Source: Nymphaea colorata (lineage: Eukaryota > Streptophyta > Magnoliopsida > Nymphaeales > Nymphaeaceae). Taken from it: a stretch of 64,000 bases of DNA. Positions within the stretch are counted from its first letter, which is position 1. Each line of letters begins with the position of its first letter. The notes below the pieces were generated by a model. That model was not told the DNA's origin. It made no database searches and worked only from the letters and a program-made list of their open reading frames with translations. The stretch lies in the NCBI RefSeq assembly GCF_008831285.2, contig NC_045147.1, positions 23,522,981 through 23,586,980 of the forward strand, in the 5' to 3' direction. Positions 24,401-36,675 of the stretch are shown here, one piece after another. Made by a program: the position numbers and the translations under genes.

Positions 24401-25286
24401 CTCAAAATGGCTCTAACCCACAACAAAGAACAAAATCACTTCTTCATCAGACGTTTTACAATGAAAAGTTTGACCTGACCCATCGTCGGGGCTGAACTAC
24501 TAGTCTACTAGGGACCTCAAATGGGAAGATTCGATAGAAGTAAGAAGCAGGAAGTAACTAAAGCTCCATACATGGCTGTTGACAGAAGTGGCGTCGGACA
24601 CATCCCCAACTCTCAACATTCCAATGAACAAGTAGAAACCAAAGAGGATCAGAGCCAGAAAGGCAGAAGGGAGGACCGATCATAGTCACGACAGGGTTTT
24701 CACATAATTCCTCATTCGACCAAAGAAGAGATATCAAAATTTCAGGCACTAGCATTGCCGATTCTCAATAAAAGAACCTGACTTACGTCTACAATCACAA
24801 CAAAATTGGCCAAAATTCTACACCTAAAAGCGGAATCCATTGTCGTCCAAACTAGTCCCTAGAATGAAACTAAATGCAAAGATCGTTCATTCACTAAATC
24901 AACTTCTCTGAATCCGCACACGGTTAATCACCAAAGCATCGATCTACTGAAAAGAAAAGGAAAGATAGACGCAATTCCGCCATCAGATAGCGCTAGTGCA
25001 TAACGAACCGATCGATCACAAACCAGCGGATACATACATGAAGAGGACCCTAAAACCAGGCGATGAGAAGTAATAACCAATCCATCCATCACAAGCAGAA
25101 AATGGCAACGAGTTCCAGGATGCATCTCTCAAGGAAACCCTAACAGCGGCGAGAGAGAGAGAGGTGAGACCTGGGTTTGGTACTGGCAGCGGAGGGAGGA
25201 GGCAAAGAGGAAGAGAATCGACTTGCCCGCAGGGCACGACGTTCATCCTCCGTGAGGGACTCTGCATCCTTGCTTCCCCCTTTCAT
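21481..25286 (-). CDS. Small lysine-tailed conserved protein, function unknown
   Basis: I do not recognise a named family. Five exons read continuously: 25171-25286, 24061-24215, 22208-22269, 22061-22123 and 21481-21543, giving about 152 aa. The N-terminus (MKGGSKDAESLTEDERRALR) is charged. A central segment (PGGPVATNKAAALAKFLERK, then DPLLVESAVRHAKGTL) is predicted helical, and a short motif, KHVTSFADDGE, follows. The C-terminus is dominated by Lys runs (KSKKKKKKKK, then KKTKKKKKKMKHV), so a nucleolar or RNA-associated role is possible but only inferred. The join of exon 2 is ambiguous: a GT donor after the A of codon GCA|A, or a GC donor (aaaag|gcaagt) six bases upstream. Both keep the frame. 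An in-frame ATG at 25349 could extend the start by 21 residues. It converges on the DUF255 gene. Confidence 0.75.
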
Positions 25287-25399
25287 CTTCGTCTTCCTTA
25301 CTGCCCTTTTCTCCACACTTCTACTTCTCCCTCTTCCGCGCTCGGGCACTGATTTTTGTGCTGCACGTCGGTCTCTGTAAACCGGTTCACATTAACACG

Positions 25400-27200
25400 T
25401 CTACTGGTGGCCTCGCCGACCAACCATAGTCGATGTCGGATCGCCTCCCGTTACGCTCTCCTGTATCGTTCAGCCACGCCAATAAAAACCACTCTCCCAT
25501 TTCAGTTAAAGTAATTTGAATTTGTTCTGCCACACACAAGTTGTGACTTGATCTTTGTTTCTACTTTTTTATTATTTTCATTAAAATCGACTTTATTATT
25601 ATACAACACTAAAAAATTATCATTTTTAATTTATTCCATTGCTCTAAGTGGCCGACCACTCATCAAATGACTCGACTTTAAATGGTTAAATCTAATTTCT
25701 TTCTCTCCATGTGAAAGCTAGATCCTTACTTCAACTTGACTACTCAATTTCTCTCTTCATTAAATGAACATTGTGAAGTGAACTCTTAAGATGAGTACTA
25801 ATATCCACTTCTATGAGTTATTTGATCAACATAATCAAACGACTTACAACTTACAAGTGAATACATGTGAAGTAGTTTTTATTTAAAAGAAGATCAAATC
25901 CCAAATTGGTTGGGTTCCACAAGGACATTCTTATTTCTAAATCATAGTTATGACTTTGAATCGAGTGAGTCTGAGAAACTAATTGTCCGAATCCTCGTGG
26001 TTTTGAAACATTTGAACGTTTCATGACTTGACCAATGCCTTGTGTTCCATGTTGTTTTATGTATCCATGTCCAAAACCGGACTCACCCGCCAAACAAATT
26101 CAAATGCACGGTCTACTTACGTCAACTTTGTTTGAACCCTAATTACCATGGATCCTGCTTGCCTCTAGTCGCACATGATGTTCATTGTAAGAATTTGTCC
26201 AAACAATTATTGACATACTTACGGTTAGGGTTTTGTCAAGTCCGGTTGAAGCAATTATTCATATACTTAGGGTTCGGGGGTCTTGCCAGAGACATCTAAT
26301 AAAATTGGAACGATACTTAGGTTTGGGTTCGTCAACTATCGGGAATGGCGGTGTGGTTCTCAAATCAAACCCGGTTGCTGAGGCCGACCGGACCAACTAG
26401 ACCTACCAACTATATGCCGTGGAGCACAGTACATTGTGTGTTGGACTTGACCTAAGTCTCCAGCACTTGACCCAACAGGACCAGTTTGGAACCAGGTAAC
26501 TTAGCCGGTACTTAGATGGACTTGACCAAGTATTTATCTTACTACATATCTGCACCGTAAGGATACAAATAAGTAAAGGGACATGGAACACATTTTTGCA
26601 TTAAGAATATCATGCAAAAGGGCATCAACGCAAAGGGTAAGTTGGAGTATCCCTGTGAAGCAGCCAAGTTCATGTAGACGCTAGCAAGAGAGGAGTGTAG
26701 ACTTTTGTTTTTACCCAAGCTGTTCAGGCCACCAATTAATCACTTGGCTGCTGGGACTACAAGACCAACTTTCGTAGCCAGGCGAGGCTGGTTGGTGGAA
26801 CTCAAGGAGCCCAATAATGTCATGCTGTCTGAGATATCTCACAGGGAAGCAATCGTGTCATGTGTCCGATTTCATGTTAATTTTTGACAGTGGTGGTGCC
26901 ATGTGTCCTTTTCTTGTGGTTGAACACTCCTCCTGCAGGTGATCTGGAGACATGTAGACACTGTAAGACGGGATCTAGATCTAAGTAGCTGACTGGATGA
27001 AATCTAAGGTCAGAAAGAGAGAGAGAGAGAGTAGATGCTGATATATCTGCTATAGGGAAGAAGTTGCTGTTACTGAGAAAATTCTGTAGCAGGAAAGAGT
27101 CATGTTTGATGATTTGAACGTGCAGCCTAGAGAGCCCCCAGATCCTAAACATTGAAAAAACTTGAAGAGAAGAAGAAGAAGAGCACTATAAACAACAAAC
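25400..27200. other. Intergenic region without recognisable genes
   Basis: This AT-rich stretch lies between the small lysine-tailed gene and the ERF gene. Near 26200-26290 a short segment containing caattatt, atacttagggtt and tcttgcc is imperfectly duplicated in tandem. A (GA)n run lies at about 27015-27031. No coding potential or clear transposon ends were seen. Confidence 0.45.
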
Positions 27201-27239
27201 AGCAGGAGACTAACGGAAAGCATTCTTCACATGGAATCC

Positions 27240-28268
27240 TCAGAATTGGGTGGAACCCAAATCAAAGAAACCATCAGTGAGTGCAGGCATGGTCTGATTG
27301 AGTGCCTCTGGCGCCTGGGACATGAAGCAACCGAGCAAGGGGCTCTGCATGATCTGTGGGTTCAGGAGCCCCAGGCACTCATCCACCATGAAGGACCCCC
27401 CAAAGGCAGACGACCCACATTGCCTGTCCTCCAGAGGTGGCAGCAAGAACCTCTCCATTTCACCCCACAGACCCTGACTCACATTTTCATCAAGATCAAG
27501 ATCACACCCACCAGCGCTGCTTGGGTTCTTGGCATCAGCACCACAACCATCTTTGCCTTGAAAGTGAGTTGCACCCCGCTGAGAATCAGCTACCAAGCTT
27601 CCAAGGCTGCAGTCGCCACCGCTGGGCAGAGTGGGGACTGCAGTCTCAGTTGATCTGAGCAGGTGTGTATCTGAAATTATGCTGCTCAGGTAGCCCGAGT
27701 CAGAATCAGCAGAAGCCAGGAAGCTGTCAGTGGTGGTACTGCCACCTGCAAAGTGTGGTGAAGCATAAGCAGAAGTGGTGGTAGGGACTGGTTGGGGCAC
27801 AATGTGAGGTGCATGTGGGTGTGTGGGGTGGTGATTGGCAGTAGGGACAATGGGCACAATGGGGAGAGGTGGTGGTGAAATGATGGGTGTCAGTTGTTGG
27901 GAAGTGTTGTGGAAAAAGGGCTTGGTGTCAGAGTAGATGAAGTTGGTTTTGGCCTGTGTGCCCTTGATGGAGAGGGCAGCTCTGTCATAGGCAAGAGCTG
28001 CCTCTTGGGCAGTGTCAAATGTGCCAAGCCAGTGTCTCTCCTTGGTGGTAGGATCTCTGATCTCAGCAGCATACCTCCCCCATGGCCTCCTTCTCACCCC
28101 CAGGAACCTTCCTGGCTCATGCTGCTTCTTCCTCCCTCTCCTCTCATGCAAGCATGAAGATGGGTTTGCCTGGTTGAAGGACAGGATTTGGGTTGTCGGG
28201 TCAATCCCTCCTAAGTTCGAAGGATTGTCCATTGCTTTGGACATTGCAGGAAGCGTTTGAAGGAGCAC
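27240..28268 (-). CDS. AP2/ERF transcription factor (LEP/PUCHI/FZP-like)
   Basis: This intronless gene codes for 342 aa. A single AP2/ERF DNA-binding domain occupies about residues 54-110. It has the ERF-type landmarks [40 protein letters not shown] and the end motif TNFIYSD. The AAEIRD segment carries the Ala and Asp residues typical of GCC-box-binding ERFs rather than DREBs. The domain is closest, from memory of the family, to the group holding LEAFY PETIOLE, PUCHI and grass FZP, which control meristem and organ identity. A basic run (RRGRKK, about 43-48) before the domain is a likely nuclear signal. The rest is rich in His, Pro, Ser and Thr, with an acidic, hydrophobic C-terminus ([12 protein letters not shown]). 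The start could also be Met9 or Met13. The exact orthologue is uncertain. Confidence 0.9.
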   Translation of the reverse strand: MLLQTLPAMSKAMDNPSNLGGIDPTTQILSFNQANPSSCLHERRGRKKQHEPGRFLGVRRRPWGRYAAEIRDPTTKERHWLGTFDTAQEAALAYDRAALSIKGTQAKTNFIYSDTKPFFHNTSQQLTPIISPPPLPIVPIVPTANHHPTHPHAPHIVPQPVPTTTSAYASPHFAGGSTTTDSFLASADSDSGYLSSIISDTHLLRSTETAVPTLPSGGDCSLGSLVADSQRGATHFQGKDGCGADAKNPSSAGGCDLDLDENVSQGLWGEMERFLLPPLEDRQCGSSAFGGSFMVDECLGLLNPQIMQSPLLGCFMSQAPEALNQTMPALTDGFFDLGSTQF

Positions 28269-28437
28269 CTGGATGGATCAATATGTAGGAAAACTTCAGG
28301 CGGGCGACGCTGGATGAAGAGAAGCGACCGAGAGCCTTCTGTTAGCAGTTTGAGGAAGGGAAGGGAAGGGATTGAGAGCAAATGGAAAGAGGTGGAGATT
28401 GAGGAGAGTTGGTAGAGAATTTGCAGGGAGTAGGGGG

Positions 28438-28452
28438 CGTTTTAAAAGGGTG
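28438..28452 (-). promoter_or_regulatory. Possible TATA-like element of the ERF gene
   Basis: On the minus strand cccttttaaaacgcc lies about 175 bp upstream of the ERF start codon, at a suitable distance for a core promoter. The leader between them is CT-rich on the coding strand. This is a weak match and is inferred from position. Confidence 0.35.
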
Positions 28453-28479
28453 TGGATTGAACACAGTGGACAGGACATT

Positions 28480-31400
28480 GAGATGGGATGGAGGAAGATG
28501 TTTAATTGAGTTTTGCTGACTTTTCTTTCATTTGTCTTTTTAATTTTTTTTTCCCTGTTTTTAAAATTTGTTCTTCTTTTGATGTGCCTTGAAGGACAAT
28601 AAAACCCTCCAATAGAATTATTATAGAAAGGAGACTAATTGATGGTGATTAGAATGTGGGGGCCTGGGCATTTATTGCATGTTGGTTCACATCCATCTTA
28701 TTTTCACATTTAAATAATCAATGCAAAATTTCCTCCATATCCTCATAGAATTGTTGTTATAACATTGGGACATGGGAGCCTAAAAGCAATCTCTTCTCTA
28801 GCTTTTGGCTTTTCCTGCTGACATATTTATTTCCATCTAAAAACAACTGAGATTTCATGTTGATCTCTACCCAAGGCTCTGAGGTGTCCAATATCCTCTC
28901 CTATAATTGTATACTGCTAGTAGAGAAGCTCCTTAGGAGCCTACTGGCTCCTAGTGGGGTTTTTGGTTCCAGAGGTAGTGACAAAACCTTCTCTAGATCT
29001 TTGCAAAAGACAAAAATTCTACCTACTTTTAACTTATGCACACTAAATGACCAGATTAGCATCTCAATTTTTGAATGATCTCATTAATTCAACTCACACT
29101 TTCCTGTTTTGCAAATAGTCACAAACTAAACATGAATATAAATCCATTGTTGGCAACCAAATCATAAGGTTTCTACTAGTAGAGTAAATCAATTCTTACT
29201 GCTCATGAAAATCCTGCATCTTTAGTGAAAGCAGGTTATGTTCTTAAGGAAGCGTAGAACTCCGGTGAACGCGGATTACCAAATTATTTACCAGGACAAC
29301 AACAGCATGGTTCAACTTAATACCCTTTGCAACACCTCCTTATATTTACTTAATCTCCATTCGATAAGTGGTTCAATTTCGAAGAAAATGCCAAGAAAGT
29401 TTGAGAAATTCTCATAATTTAGCGGGAAAGTCCAGCATACAGATTTGAAAGTCCCAAACAGTCACATTTTTTTCCTAGCTAAGATTCAAACCCAAACCCT
29501 CGGAAAGCCTAGGCCCTTCCCCAGGCATCATGCATGAGCGCATTGCATGGGATGCTCCCTAGCTAGAGCTAAGAATCTTAGGCAAAATAATGAGCCATGA
29601 AGCATGTGATACAATTGGGGACACTCTGATTTGGATAAGGAATCCGTGTCATAGTGTTTTGTTTATGTAAAAAAAGTGATATAAACTAGGTCCTAATATT
29701 ATTGGGATTTGATTTGAAATTATTGAACCATGACAGGCAAACCCCCCCCTGGAACAGTGAACTGAACACATCCCTAGCTTCTCTATGTTCTCACTGTAGA
29801 TACGCGTCTTGATCCAATAATTTAAAATTTGTAGTTGCCAATGCCTAATTTTTGAGATAATAGAATAAGAGTGTGACCATGTGATCCCCGTCCTCGAAGC
29901 GATACACATTGATGGGATTTATTTTATTCGATATACTCCAAGGACTAGACAATATTGGAGTAGGTGGGATGGTCTCAAACTAGGAAATATAAAAACTTTA
30001 ATGACATTTATTTTAGTGACAATCTTGGTTGATCTTGCACTTGGTCACGACTCACAAGATGAAATGAGAGAATAAGAAAAAGGCTTTGAGAAGAACTGTG
30101 GGACTGCACAATCATGGAAAGGGCATTGTCTTGAAATTCGGAGGCAGTAGTCCTATGTGTATTTGTCCCTAGATTGCAATTGCCCTACAATTTTCCTTGT
30201 CTCGTTGAGGAAGCTCCTTTTTATGGCCCCATTTCTCGAAAATCTAGGAGATTTTTTCTCCTAAAATCTCAAAATGGGTGACAGGAGAGAGAGGGACATT
30301 GGGTCCGGGTTTGACCTTTAGGGCATATTTGATTGTTATATACATCCGAGGAGATTCATGGACACACGGATCGAGGCATCTGGCCTGTACATTGATATGA
30401 GATCCACTCAAAAAGAGGATCTCTTGTCAAGGTTGTTCTTCTTTATTTACATGAAAACATGCAGATCCATACACAGTTTAGAGGTTGGTATTATTATTAT
30501 TATTTGGATCTGATGAACCGTTAATAACCTAGTGATGGAACTCCCTCTTTTGTTTTTATAAGTTGCGTTATGCAAACTCTCAAACTAAATTCGTTTACCT
30601 TGAAGTTCTTAAGCTCAATCTCCTAATCATATAGATGACACATTTTCTTTTTTCCTAGTAATGGAAAAACACTGATTGAAGTGAAATATCTAATCATATT
30701 GATTTTTCTGTAAGCATGACAACTCTTTAAGTCATCAGTTCAGTTCGATTTATGTGGGTGCTATGCTTTTATACTATTAGAATGAGTGAGAAGCTTTTAT
30801 TCTCATTAAAAATTCCTCTTGCTCACCGATACCATATTGATTTAATTTACTGTATCTATGATTGCCTTTCCAACAGTGTAAAACCTTGGACCGATGGTGC
30901 CTGAATCTCATCTTTATCTTTTTAGACAAAAGTGACATCCCACATGTGATCTTTGCGCTTGAAGTTGCAGGTTGAAAACATCTCACATGTGAGAAATAAC
31001 TTGTCAATAGTCTTATAGATTTTTGGAAAGATGTTGAGAGGCACCGAATTCAAGTCAGTTTTGGACGGAGTTATTGCAAGAAAGCTTGGCGAGGATCGTC
31101 GGCGGATTAAGATTTGAAAGGGCACTTGTTAGCGTGTAGCAGTGAAACTTACTCAAAGCCAGGCAAGTGTATGAACAAATATTGCATGACAATTAAAGAG
31201 TGTACAGCAAACCCACATGGATTGCGAACATTTCATGGTTTCAAGCTACATGCACAACAAAAATAAGAAAGAGAAAGCTGCAACATGCCCTCCTTATTTA
31301 ATACTTGTAAAGTTCCTTTCTTTTTTTTTGGTGACATAAAATAATTTAAAACAAACAGTTGGTCTATGGTCTTCACCTGGCCTATCTATGGTCTTGACTC

Positions 31401-32030
31401 ATCATTGAATTGGAGATAAAAAATGGGGAAATTTATATAGAATGAACCAAAAAAAGCAGCAAAATATGTTAATATAAAATTAGCATTAAGCTGAGAAATA
31501 AGCTTTTGCAATTTTTTTTTATATCACATTAGAACCCTCAACTTCATTATGGTTAATTGCATAAAATATTTGAATTCCTTGCCTTTTCCAGATGTACAAG
31601 ACCTAGAAATGGAATCTCTGACTGTTGACTTACCCACTCAACTTTTGGGGGCTTTCTCAACATCATGAGCAATTCTTGAAAAATTTATTGCAATTTTTTT
31701 TTTGGTTGCATTCTGCCTTTTCATTCCTGTCCAATAAGAAAACACATCAAATCTTACTGCTTAGTTGTATGATTTCTTTTTCTCCTCTCTTTGTAGAAAA
31801 AGGGGAGCAGTCCAACTAGTCCCCCACTCTAAATTCTGGTCCCCAATTGGGCTCAAAGGCTACACATGTATCTTATTCAGTTTGTGGGTCCTACCAGAAT
31901 ATATGCAGACCTTTGTGATTGTGAGGGGTCACTCAATTAAAATTCTTAGCTTCCCTCCTCTCAATTCTAGCGTCTACACTTGGGGCCTTGTTGCAGTTTC
32001 ATATTGAGTTCTGTGGGTCTAACAAGAAAG
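28480..32030. other. Gene-poor AT-rich region upstream of the ERF gene
   Basis: About 3.5 kb with no recognisable coding sequence, RNA gene or intact transposon. The nearer part probably contains regulatory sequence of the ERF gene, but no motif stands out enough to call. Confidence 0.4.
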
Positions 32031-32039
32031 CATCAAATG

Positions 32040-32190
32040 GTTCAGCATAGCTGGTCGGATTAGAAGTCTCTGGTTCGATTCTCATGGGCGTCAATTCCCC
32101 GCACAAGCCGATGTCAAAAGGGAGAGAAGGTGTCTGGCTTTCTCATTTCTCTTTGAAACAAAGCGGCTTGCGTAACTTTAATCTTGTGGG
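32040..32190 (+). mobile_element. Probable tRNA-derived SINE head
   Basis: A box A-like stretch (tagctggtcggattag) is followed about 12 bases later by a strong box B match (ggttcgattctc). This is the internal pol III promoter layout of plant tRNA-derived SINEs. It is not a tRNA gene, because no complete cloverleaf or aminoacyl stem is apparent. The 3' end and target-site duplication were not resolved. Confidence 0.45.
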
Positions 32191-34551
32191 CAGCAGTGGA
32201 GCTACATATTGGCTGCCCCAACATTTTTCATTATTTACATAAAGGGGGCTTTGAATATTTTTTTACTTATATAAACTAGTGCCCTTAAAGAACGAAAATT
32301 CTTGAAATGGTGCCCTCAGCTAAAAATTTCTGACTCTGCCACAACTTATGGGAGATCCGATTCGATTCGGGTGATAAACAAAGGCTGGAAAACCATAATC
32401 GAACAATTTAAACTAAACAATATATGCAATGCACCTTTATAAGTCATGTTTGAGAAAAGGGAAAGAAATTAATGTATCCATGTTGGGTTTTTGCATAAGA
32501 ACGCAAGCTAGCACTAAGAAAAGCGTGGAAGACAATCAAACATGAGATTCCAAGCAGGAAGCAAAGGAAAGGGAGTCAAAGCTATCTCAAAAGATGCGTA
32601 CAAGGTGGCCCTCCCTCCCTCCCCCCGACCCTCAAATTGTGCATATTTTAGAGAGTCTCATATTCTTGCTTTTGCTTCTGAGCGATGGCCAGTGTGGGTT
32701 GGGGTTTGTTGGGTTTTGGATGAATTGCCACTTTTCACTTTTTCACGGAACACATGTTTTGTCCCAAGTGAAGAGTCGCCCGGATTTTAAGGGACACATT
32801 GAACTCACTTTTAGGCATAGTGGTTAGAGAGAGAGTGACAGAGATCCTTAGAGAGAGAATGCATGATCCACCTAGTCATTTAGATCTTATTCCCCACTCC
32901 CTATGCATATTTTAGGCATTATGCTCCTTATTGAACATCTACGACATATGAGGGAGAGAGAGAGAGAGCAGCTTAAGAATGTCATGTGATGTACAGTGGA
33001 GAACTGGATTTGCTTGTAGGGAGGAAAGAAGGATTCTTTTTTTTTTTTGAATTTTAAGAACTCAAGACAACTGTGAGCTTATTCCTTTCCTGTTGGTAGT
33101 ACTACCCGCAGTACCACCCTCTCTGTATATAAAATACCTGCTTTTGATGGTAGTAGTAGTAGTGCAGCATCCGGCCTAGAGGTGATCATCTGATTATTCA
33201 GAGTTCGTTTTAAGATATTTTCCTTCAAATTAAGCTCTAACTATAAGAACAAGTGCAGATTTTTCAGGCTTACAAGATTGGAAAAGAAAACGAAATTGGC
33301 TGTTTTCACCTTTATTTGGTGATAAAATCTGATCTATACGTCTTCTTTTGGTCCAACAGTTTAGTATATTTTGTTTCAAACGCGAATCGTTTTAATCAAT
33401 TATGAAGATCAACAGACCAGAATGTGCAAAAACTTGATACTTTCGAAGATCATTTTTGGTTTATTATTGAGAAACATCTTCCAGTTTTCAACTCTAGAGA
33501 TGTTCAGGTGTTGCTGTTAGCTACATCTCGTTCATCTGCTCGCAGGTTTACATTTCAAGGTTTCGAGTTGAAGAAAGATAGGAGTGCAATAGCTGACATG
33601 TTTCTTCACTGGTAAAAATTTAGTAGGGATTTGCTTCACGGAGTTCATCTAACGTAGAAAAAGGGAGGAGACTACGTCGAGTGCCTTCATTCTTCAAAAA
33701 CCGTGAACGGCGCGGAGGTGTGAAACTGCCACTGCTTCTTAAGGACAAAATGAAAATGGAAGCATTATGTTTTAGAAAGTAGAACAGTCGCCTATGAGGG
33801 GCGAACACAAGAGTGGGGTGTTCGGTCGTCCCTTTCAGAGAAATAGACAAGATCACAAGAATGATTTCACAGGAGTGGAGCTATATGTGGGGCATGTGTG
33901 GGCAATTGCCAATAAATCTAATGAAAATCTTTTATTTAGATATTAGTTAGCTTTAGATTTTTATACATGTACGTATAAAACACCCTTAAAATATATAATG
34001 AGTGCCCCCTTATCCAAATATGTCTGGCTTCTTACCTGAATGGAAATGATAGAAAATCGATTTAATTCCCCTGCTAAGATAGGGATGTCAGGAGTCCGCG
34101 GATGTGATTCATTATTCTACTATTTCTAAAGTTTTTATCCTTTTAATTATGTGATATACTTTTTTCCAATTCACAATCGATTCAACTAATTCGATCAATC
34201 ATACGATTCACTGAATCCATAACGAAATCGATCTGGTTTAATTTTCTCATTTTTACACCACTCTGCAAATGAGGATTATATATAAATGAAGCAACCAAAA
34301 AAGTGAGGAGTGAAGCGCATCCGATGGGGCAAATCATTGCTAAGGACCAAAATCGCATTAAATATTGTGCATGCAACGGTGATCATATGAAAGATTATAC
34401 TAATATTGCTTTTGGGGATATAAAATAGTCCCATAATATATAACAGCTACTATAATCTCTCTCTTATATATTACACTAAGCATGCCACCCTCTCCCCACT
34501 AGCTACGTGGCCTCTTGTGTAGCTGCAGATGTACGCGTACAAGCATCAGCT

Positions 34552-34580
34552 TGCCCCTGCCCCTGCCCCTGCCCCTGCTG
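34552..34580. repeat. Short (CCCCTG)n tandem repeat
   Basis: A hexamer, cccctg, is repeated about five times in a row in an otherwise AT-rich stretch. It has no evident coding role. Confidence 0.85.
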
Positions 34581-34879
34581 TATATATATGAAAAGAGAAA
34601 GGAAGAATATTCTTCATATAATTGATTGCAGATTAATAAGTTGTAATATATGATTTTACATTACTTCTAGAAACATTTAAATTAAGCTAATCTGCGAGTA
34701 CCGGATGAAGCATCTTCCACCGCATGCAGCACATGATCCTAGTAGCAATAGCTCTGCAGTATACAACTTCTTCTTTTCCTGCAATTTTTCTTAATGTATA
34801 GTTTTTTGCAACATTAATAGTAAAAATTATGATTTTATAAGTTCTGTTTCTCTTCTAGAAGCACTCCTTAGTCCCCTCA

Positions 34880-35720
34880 TTAACTGATCTTATGCGTATC
34901 GGTATCGTGCTTGAAAGGGGTGACAATTGTTTTAGTGCCGTCCCGAAACATTCCTCCTTTTGGAAAGGGGCCTCCTCGTCATTTCACCAAACTCAAACGG
35001 AAAAAGGAATTGGGGACGACCGATTGACGGCGAGGATTTTCAAATTCGTTCGAAAACGTGATTCGTGCATTGCAGATGCTAGCGAAAAGTCGATGTTGCC
35101 CCTGGTTTCATGTGGAAGGACGAGGAGGTCCCTTTCCGGGTACGAGCTCCCCCCATCAACGGACCTTGACGTGAAAATTCGATCGGACGAAAAGCGAGAA
35201 ATCTCCGATCGGATTTTCAGCGGGGACGGTGGACTTCACCAGTCGTGCGGGCCCCACGAGGGACGACTGGGACAGCGCCACGTTGGCATTCCGTCAGGAA
35301 AATCCCCGCTATCTTGACTAGACACGTGGAGACTACGCCACGTCATCAGTACGTTGAGGAGATGCTGTTCCTTGCCACGTTTCGCCTACGGGGCCCACAC
35401 AAGGCCACGTGTACGGCTGCTGTCGCTGCTGATTGGATACGTGGACATTCGAGAAGGGAAGAAGGATCCGTGCTGATGGGGAGTCTGCTGGAGTGGGTCC
35501 CACACGAGGAAGCGTGTTCGTTTGCTATTGGATATCTGGTTTGAGATGACACGTTTCATTCCTCTGCACTCCAACTGAGGCGGTGTTGGTTGTTGCGGGG
35601 CCCACATTCCGGCGAGCGTGTCCGGTCCTCCCTCGTCGGCGTACCGACTGACCGATGAGTCGTAATCGAGAGAGAGGTTGGCCGGTCGGCCGGCTGCCGT
35701 CGAAGGGTCCAACTCAAATC
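34880..35720. promoter_or_regulatory. GC-rich island with many ACGT-core motifs, role unknown
   Basis: This block is visibly richer in G, C and CpG than its surroundings. It contains a dense set of ACGT cores between about 35320 and 35556: CACGTG at 35323-35328, ccacgtcatc at 35338-35347, gccacgttt near 35375, ccacgtgt at 35405-35412, tacgtgg near 35438 and gacacgttt near 35549. Several gggccc/gggtccca-type motifs that resemble TCP sites, and two attgg (CCAAT complement) boxes, are interspersed. Open frames exist on both strands (34892-35317 plus; 35386-35712 minus) but show no family resemblance. It may be the promoter or first exon of an unrecognised gene, or a remnant of one. Confidence 0.35.
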
Positions 35721-36321
35721 ACTTCCATCAACAAGTGATGTTCAAGAAGGAAAAGAAAGTGGCTCGAAACTGAAATCCTACTTTTGAAAGTACTGTCTCT
35801 TCGCATTAGTTGGCTGGTCTCCACTTGATAGATTGAACCGCTCGGCGTTTGCACTCATGGCATTATATATATATATATATATAATATTATTGTTTTTTCT
35901 ATAATGTAACCTTATATTTTATATTTGTGATAAAGAGTGATCTGACGGGAAACATGCGTTAAGTTACTCATTGTATTAGACTTTGTTAATGTTTTTCTGA
36001 TACATTATTAAAGAAATAAGTGGCTCTTATTACGCGGAAATTTTGATATATTTTCATAAACATAACTTGAATTAAAATATGACTCATATATATATACACA
36101 AAACCTGGTTTGCACAAACGAGTTACCAGCCAAACTTTATGAGCTGCGCATGAGCTAGTTTCTACAAAAATATTTTACATCGCCCTAATATCCATATTTC
36201 TTGAGATGTCCCTTAAACTTTGTCTCTAGATACAAGGAGAACACAATATAGTATTGTTATTCGTTCATGATATCATTACCCTTAGCTCAAAGAAGAATAT
36301 GGTATTCTACAATATGCTGAG

Positions 36322-36675
36322 ACTTGGTATTGACTTGCTTGTTGACCTAGCCAATTAGGAGTTGTCCTCCATTAGATTGACAACAAAGATGGCTCTCAAC
36401 ATCTCACTAGATAAAACGACAGGCATAGGAGGCAACACTATGTTTTTTGGAACACATTATTCCATGAATTGGTTCCAATTTTTAAGATACATTAGGGAGG
36501 TTCAGATGCCCCTTAAGCAATATGAGTATTAAGTATCGACTTGCGTATTGAAAGAAAAATTAACCTGGCTAATTAGAAGTTGGCCCCATTATATTGGCTA
36601 AGATGGCTCCCAACATCTCACTAGATAAAGCGACATGCATAAGAGGCAACACCATGCTTTTTGGAACACTGTGTT
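36322..36675. repeat. Imperfect direct tandem duplication, period about 207 bp
   Basis: The segment at about 36322-36455 recurs at about 36531-36670. Both copies share the order: tat(t/c)gacttgc, ccaattag or its variant, agatggct, caacatctcactagataaa, ggcaacac and ttttttggaacac. The copies differ by substitutions and small indels, so the duplication is not recent. Confidence 0.75.

Noticed and set aside
27231-27653. 140-aa plus-strand open frame opposite the ERF gene
   Set aside because: It is a shadow of the ERF coding sequence on the other strand.
34892-35317. 141-aa plus-strand open frame in the GC-rich island
   Set aside because: No domain or family resemblance was seen. Open frames on both strands are expected in GC-rich DNA, so it is described as an island rather than a gene.
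35386-35712. 108-aa minus-strand open frame in the GC-rich island
   Set aside because: No recognisable domain; it overlaps the ACGT-motif cluster and lacks other gene signs.
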